Source: Leisingera aquimarina DSM 24565 (GTDB lineage Bacteria > Pseudomonadota > Alphaproteobacteria > Rhodobacterales > Rhodobacteraceae). Taken from it: a DNA stretch of 64,000 bases. The notes beneath the pieces were generated by a model. The model saw only the letters and a list, made by a program, of their open reading frames with translations, was not told where the DNA came from and searched no databases. The DNA lies in assembly GCF_000473165.1 (NCBI RefSeq), contig NZ_KI421504.1, forward strand, positions 3,795,070 to 3,859,069, read 5' to 3'. Below are positions 61,682-64,000 of the stretch, one piece after another (position 1 is the first letter of the stretch; every line of letters begins with the position of its first letter). A program made the translations under genes and the position numbers.

Positions 61682-62815
61682 GTGAAATCCGTTCCCCTTC
61701 GCTGGGCGCGTCCAGTGGCGATGCTGGCAGCATTGGCCCTTGCGGCCTCTTGCGGGCTGCCCAAGGTCGGCCCCAACAAGCGCCAGATCTTTGCCGGTTC
61801 CGTGCAGCGGGAAGGCGATGCATTCATCGTCTCCGTCAACGACCGCGTCGCCCGTGCCACCGCCGTTGTGCCGGCCCTTGGCTTTTCTTCCGGCTTTACC
61901 TCTGCGGGCCGGCTGACCTCGGACACCATCCGTCCTGGAGACGTGCTGGGCCTGACGGTCTGGGAAAACGTGGATGACGGGCTGCTGGCCGCCGAGGCCA
62001 CCAACTCCACCGTGCTGGAAGAAGTGCAGGTCGACAGCGCCGGCTATATCTTTGTGCCCTACGCGGGCCGCCTGCGCGCCTCCGGCAACACACCGGACCA
62101 GCTGCGCGAGACCATCACTAAGAAACTCGAAGACCAAACCCCCGACCCGCAGGTGCAGGTGCGACGTCTGGCCGGTGACGGCGCCACCGTCAGCCTGACG
62201 GGCGCCGTGGGCGGCCAGGGTGTCTATCCGATCGAACGCCCGACCCGCACCCTGGCGTCCATGCTGGCACAGGCCGGCGGCGTGACAATCCAGCCGGAAA
62301 TTGCCCAGGTCACCGTGATCCGCGGCCAGGAAAAGGGCAAGATCTGGTTCCAGGACCTGTTTGACCATCCGGAGCTGGATGTAGCCCTGCGCGGCGGCGA
62401 CCGTATTCTTGTCGAGGAAGACACCCGCTCGTTCACTGCCCTGGGTGCAACCTCAGCCCAGGCGCGGGTGCCGTTTGAAAGTCAGGACCTGTCAGCGCTG
62501 GAAGCGATTGCCCAGGTGGGCGGATTGATTTCCACCGCCTCCGACCCGACCGGCGTCTTTGTGCTGCGCAACGAGCCTGCCGAGATTGCCAATCAGGTGC
62601 TGGGCCGCGATGATCTGATCGGCGCGCAGCGTTTGGTCTATGTGCTGAACCTGACCCAGCCGAACGGGTTGTTTGTTGCCCGCGACTTCGTGATCCGCGA
62701 CGATGATACGCTGTATGTCACCGAGGCGCCGTATACCCAGTGGACCAAAACCATCTCGCTGCTTGTGACCCCGGTCGGATCGCTGTCCAGCGTCTCCACC
62801 GCGCTTGACGGCTGA
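61682..62815 (+). CDS. Outer-membrane polysaccharide export lipoprotein (Wza/KpsD family)
   Basis: A 377-residue export protein starting with GTG at 61682 after GAGGAGACCGAGCA. The signal ends in a lipobox (LALAASC), predicting an acylated lipoprotein. The PES domain (LTSDTIRPGDVLGLTVWENVDDG) and SLBB-type repeats (VSLTGAVGGQGVYPIERPTRTLASMLAQAGG) follow. It would form the outer-membrane channel for capsule export, with kpsS and kpsC flanking it. Confidence 0.9.
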   Translation: MKSVPLRWARPVAMLAALALAASCGLPKVGPNKRQIFAGSVQREGDAFIVSVNDRVARATAVVPALGFSSGFTSAGRLTSDTIRPGDVLGLTVWENVDDGLLAAEATNSTVLEEVQVDSAGYIFVPYAGRLRASGNTPDQLRETITKKLEDQTPDPQVQVRRLAGDGATVSLTGAVGGQGVYPIERPTRTLASMLAQAGGVTIQPEIAQVTVIRGQEKGKIWFQDLFDHPELDVALRGGDRILVEEDTRSFTALGATSAQARVPFESQDLSALEAIAQVGGLISTASDPTGVFVLRNEPAEIANQVLGRDDLIGAQRLVYVLNLTQPNGLFVARDFVIRDDDTLYVTEAPYTQWTKTISLLVTPVGSLSSVSTALDG

Positions 62816-62821
62816 CACACC

Positions 62822-64000
62822 ATGCGCCTGACCCCAGGCCGGAACAAAGCCGGGAGCCCAGCCTCCCGGCTTTTTGTTTACAACGGTGGTTTTCTGACCC
62901 AGCGCCAGGTGCGGCGGATCCTGCAGCTATCCGGCTATGATATCCGGCTGGGCCTGCCGCAGAGCAACGATCTGGTTGGCATCTGGGGCGCCTCGCCCAC
63001 GGCGCACCGGGGTCTTGCCGTCGCAGAACGGAGTGGCTGCGGATTGTTGCGGGTTGAGGATGCCTTTCTGCGCTCGCTTCACCCTGGCCGCGCAGGCGAA
63101 CCGCCCATAGGGCTGCTGCTGGACCGGTCCGGCGTGCATTTTGATGCTGCCACGCCTTCGGATCTGGAGGCGCTGCTGGCCAGCCACCCGCTGGATGACG
63201 CGCATCTGATGCGCCGGGCACGGGATGCAATTGCTCGTCTCAAAGCCGCGCATCTCAGCAAATACAACGCCTTTGATGCTGCGGCTGCGGTGCCGGATCC
63301 GGGTTATGTGCTGGTCGTGGATCAGGCGCGAGATGATGCCTCTGTCACCGCGTCGCGCGCGGACCGGGCGCGGTTTCTGGAAATGCTCGCCTTTGCCCAG
63401 GAGGAACACCCCGGCGCGCGGGTGCTGATCAAGACACATCCAGAGACGCTGCGCGGTTACCGGGCGGGGTATTATGATGCGCAGGACGCACAGGGGCGGG
63501 TTGAGCTGTTCACCGGCAGCCTGTCGCCCTGGGCACTGCTGGAAGGCGCCGTGGGCCTCTATACAGTATCTTCGCAACTGGGGTTTGAGGCAATTCTGGC
63601 AGGCCACAAGCCACGGGTCTTCGGGCAGCCGTTTTACGCGGGCTGGGGGCTGAGCATCGACGACGCCCCGCCTGCACGCAGGCAGCGGCGGCTGACGCGG
63701 GCACAGCTGTTTGCGGCATCTATGATCCTCTATCCGAAGTGGTACGATCCGTTCCGGGATGAATTATGCGAGCTGGAAACGGTGCTGGACAACATGGAGG
63801 CGCGGGTGCGGGCCTGGCGGGACGACCATCGCGGCTGGGCAGCCTCAGGCATGCGGATGTGGAAGCGCAAGCCGCTGCAGACATTTTTTGGCGCCGAAAA
63901 GCGGGTCCTGTTCACTGAGGATCCGGCCAAGGCGCAGGCAAGCGGGCGCATGCGGATGGTCTGGGCCAGCAACGCGAATGCGGCGCATGATGGCGCTGTG
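62822..64000 (+). CDS. kpsC: Capsule polysaccharide biosynthesis protein KpsC-like, cut by the window end
   Basis: 393 codons are present; the gene runs past 64000. Read by translation from the ATG at 62822. Seen: SRLFVYNGGFLTQRQVRRILQLSGYDIRLG, VGIWGASPTAHRG, LRVEDAFLRSLHPGRAGEPPIGLLLD, ARVLIKTHPETLRGYRAGYY and YTVSSQLGFEAILAGHKPRVFGQPFYAGWG, all typical of KpsC beta-Kdo transferases. It starts six bases after the export lipoprotein's stop. A terminator-like hairpin lies within codons 9-19. Confidence 0.9.
   Translation, partial: MRLTPGRNKAGSPASRLFVYNGGFLTQRQVRRILQLSGYDIRLGLPQSNDLVGIWGASPTAHRGLAVAERSGCGLLRVEDAFLRSLHPGRAGEPPIGLLLDRSGVHFDAATPSDLEALLASHPLDDAHLMRRARDAIARLKAAHLSKYNAFDAAAAVPDPGYVLVVDQARDDASVTASRADRARFLEMLAFAQEEHPGARVLIKTHPETLRGYRAGYYDAQDAQGRVELFTGSLSPWALLEGAVGLYTVSSQLGFEAILAGHKPRVFGQPFYAGWGLSIDDAPPARRQRRLTRAQLFAASMILYPKWYDPFRDELCELETVLDNMEARVRAWRDDHRGWAASGMRMWKRKPLQTFFGAEKRVLFTEDPAKAQASGRMRMVWASNANAAHDGAV
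62846..62876 (+). terminator. Terminator-like hairpin inside the start of kpsC
   Basis: AAAGCCGGGAG pairs with CTCCCGGCTTT (11 bp, 6-nt loop) and is followed by more T. It looks like a classic intrinsic terminator but falls inside the coding start of kpsC, codons 9-19. Confidence 0.7.

Noticed and set aside
1-64000. CRISPR array
   Set aside because: No regularly spaced direct repeats were seen anywhere; the GCCAG tract at 49.3 kb is irregular.
1-64000. Insertion sequences or rRNA genes
   Set aside because: No transposase frame or rRNA-like stretch was found; mobility signs are limited to the serine recombinases.

Overview
The window is about 64 kb of a GC-rich alphaproteobacterial chromosome. 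Gene content and protein style point to the Rhodobacteraceae (Roseobacter group, Leisingera/Phaeobacter-like). Supporting signs are a CarD regulator, RpoH, MmcB behind a GTTC-N7-GTTC SOS box, the ribBA-ribH-nusB order, a KpsS/Wza-like/KpsC capsule locus, small families such as DUF6476, and a tRNA-His lacking G-1 with A73. The genus is inferred from general familiarity, not from a search.

Layout. 1-10.3 kb is ordinary chromosome: class I aldolase, two small unknown genes, enoyl-CoA hydratase, SMP-30-like lactonase, a HisC-like and a class V aminotransferase, an MsbA-like ABC exporter, a family 2 glycosyltransferase and YgfZ. 10.3-24.0 kb is an AT-richer accessory region. It begins with a decayed gene (5'-truncated, with an in-frame TGA). 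It continues as a probable integrative element between a 15-bp copy of the tRNA-Thr 3' end (11357-11371) and the intact tRNA-Thr gene (23953-24028). The element carries two small unknown genes, a two-gene operon (four-helix membrane protein plus DndC-like PP-loop ATPase), a type I restriction operon hsdR-hsdS-X-hsdM with an unknown gene X inside it, a small protein, and two tandem large-serine-recombinase genes. The first recombinase lacks the catalytic serine; the second is interrupted by a -1 frame change at an A6 run.

24.4-40 kb returns to chromosomal genes: a sulfotransferase-like and a glycosyltransferase-like protein, MetY, a SIMPL protein, a large membrane protein that looks like a PilM/GspL-type domain joined to a PilP/GspC-type domain, HPPD with a divergent Lrp/AsnC regulator, a soluble Aer-like PAS protein, a Kef-type antiporter, CobT/CobS and CarD. 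40-53 kb holds a 7Fe ferredoxin, an S4 protein and a Suv3-like helicase read as one cluster, then SCP2, lysophospholipase, oligopeptidase F, GNAT, DUF995, a zinc-finger protein, RpoH and RluD. 53-60 kb holds tRNA-His, MmcB, NusB and the riboflavin genes ribH, ribBA and ribE, with a proline-racemase-family gene lying between ribBA and ribE. 60.3 kb to the end is a capsule locus whose kpsC runs off the window.

The best candidates for something undescribed are the membrane protein/DndC-like pair, gene X inside the type I operon, the catalytically dead recombinase partner, and the one-chain PilM/GspL-PilP/GspC protein. All function calls come from reading motifs and family resemblance by eye; no database search was run.
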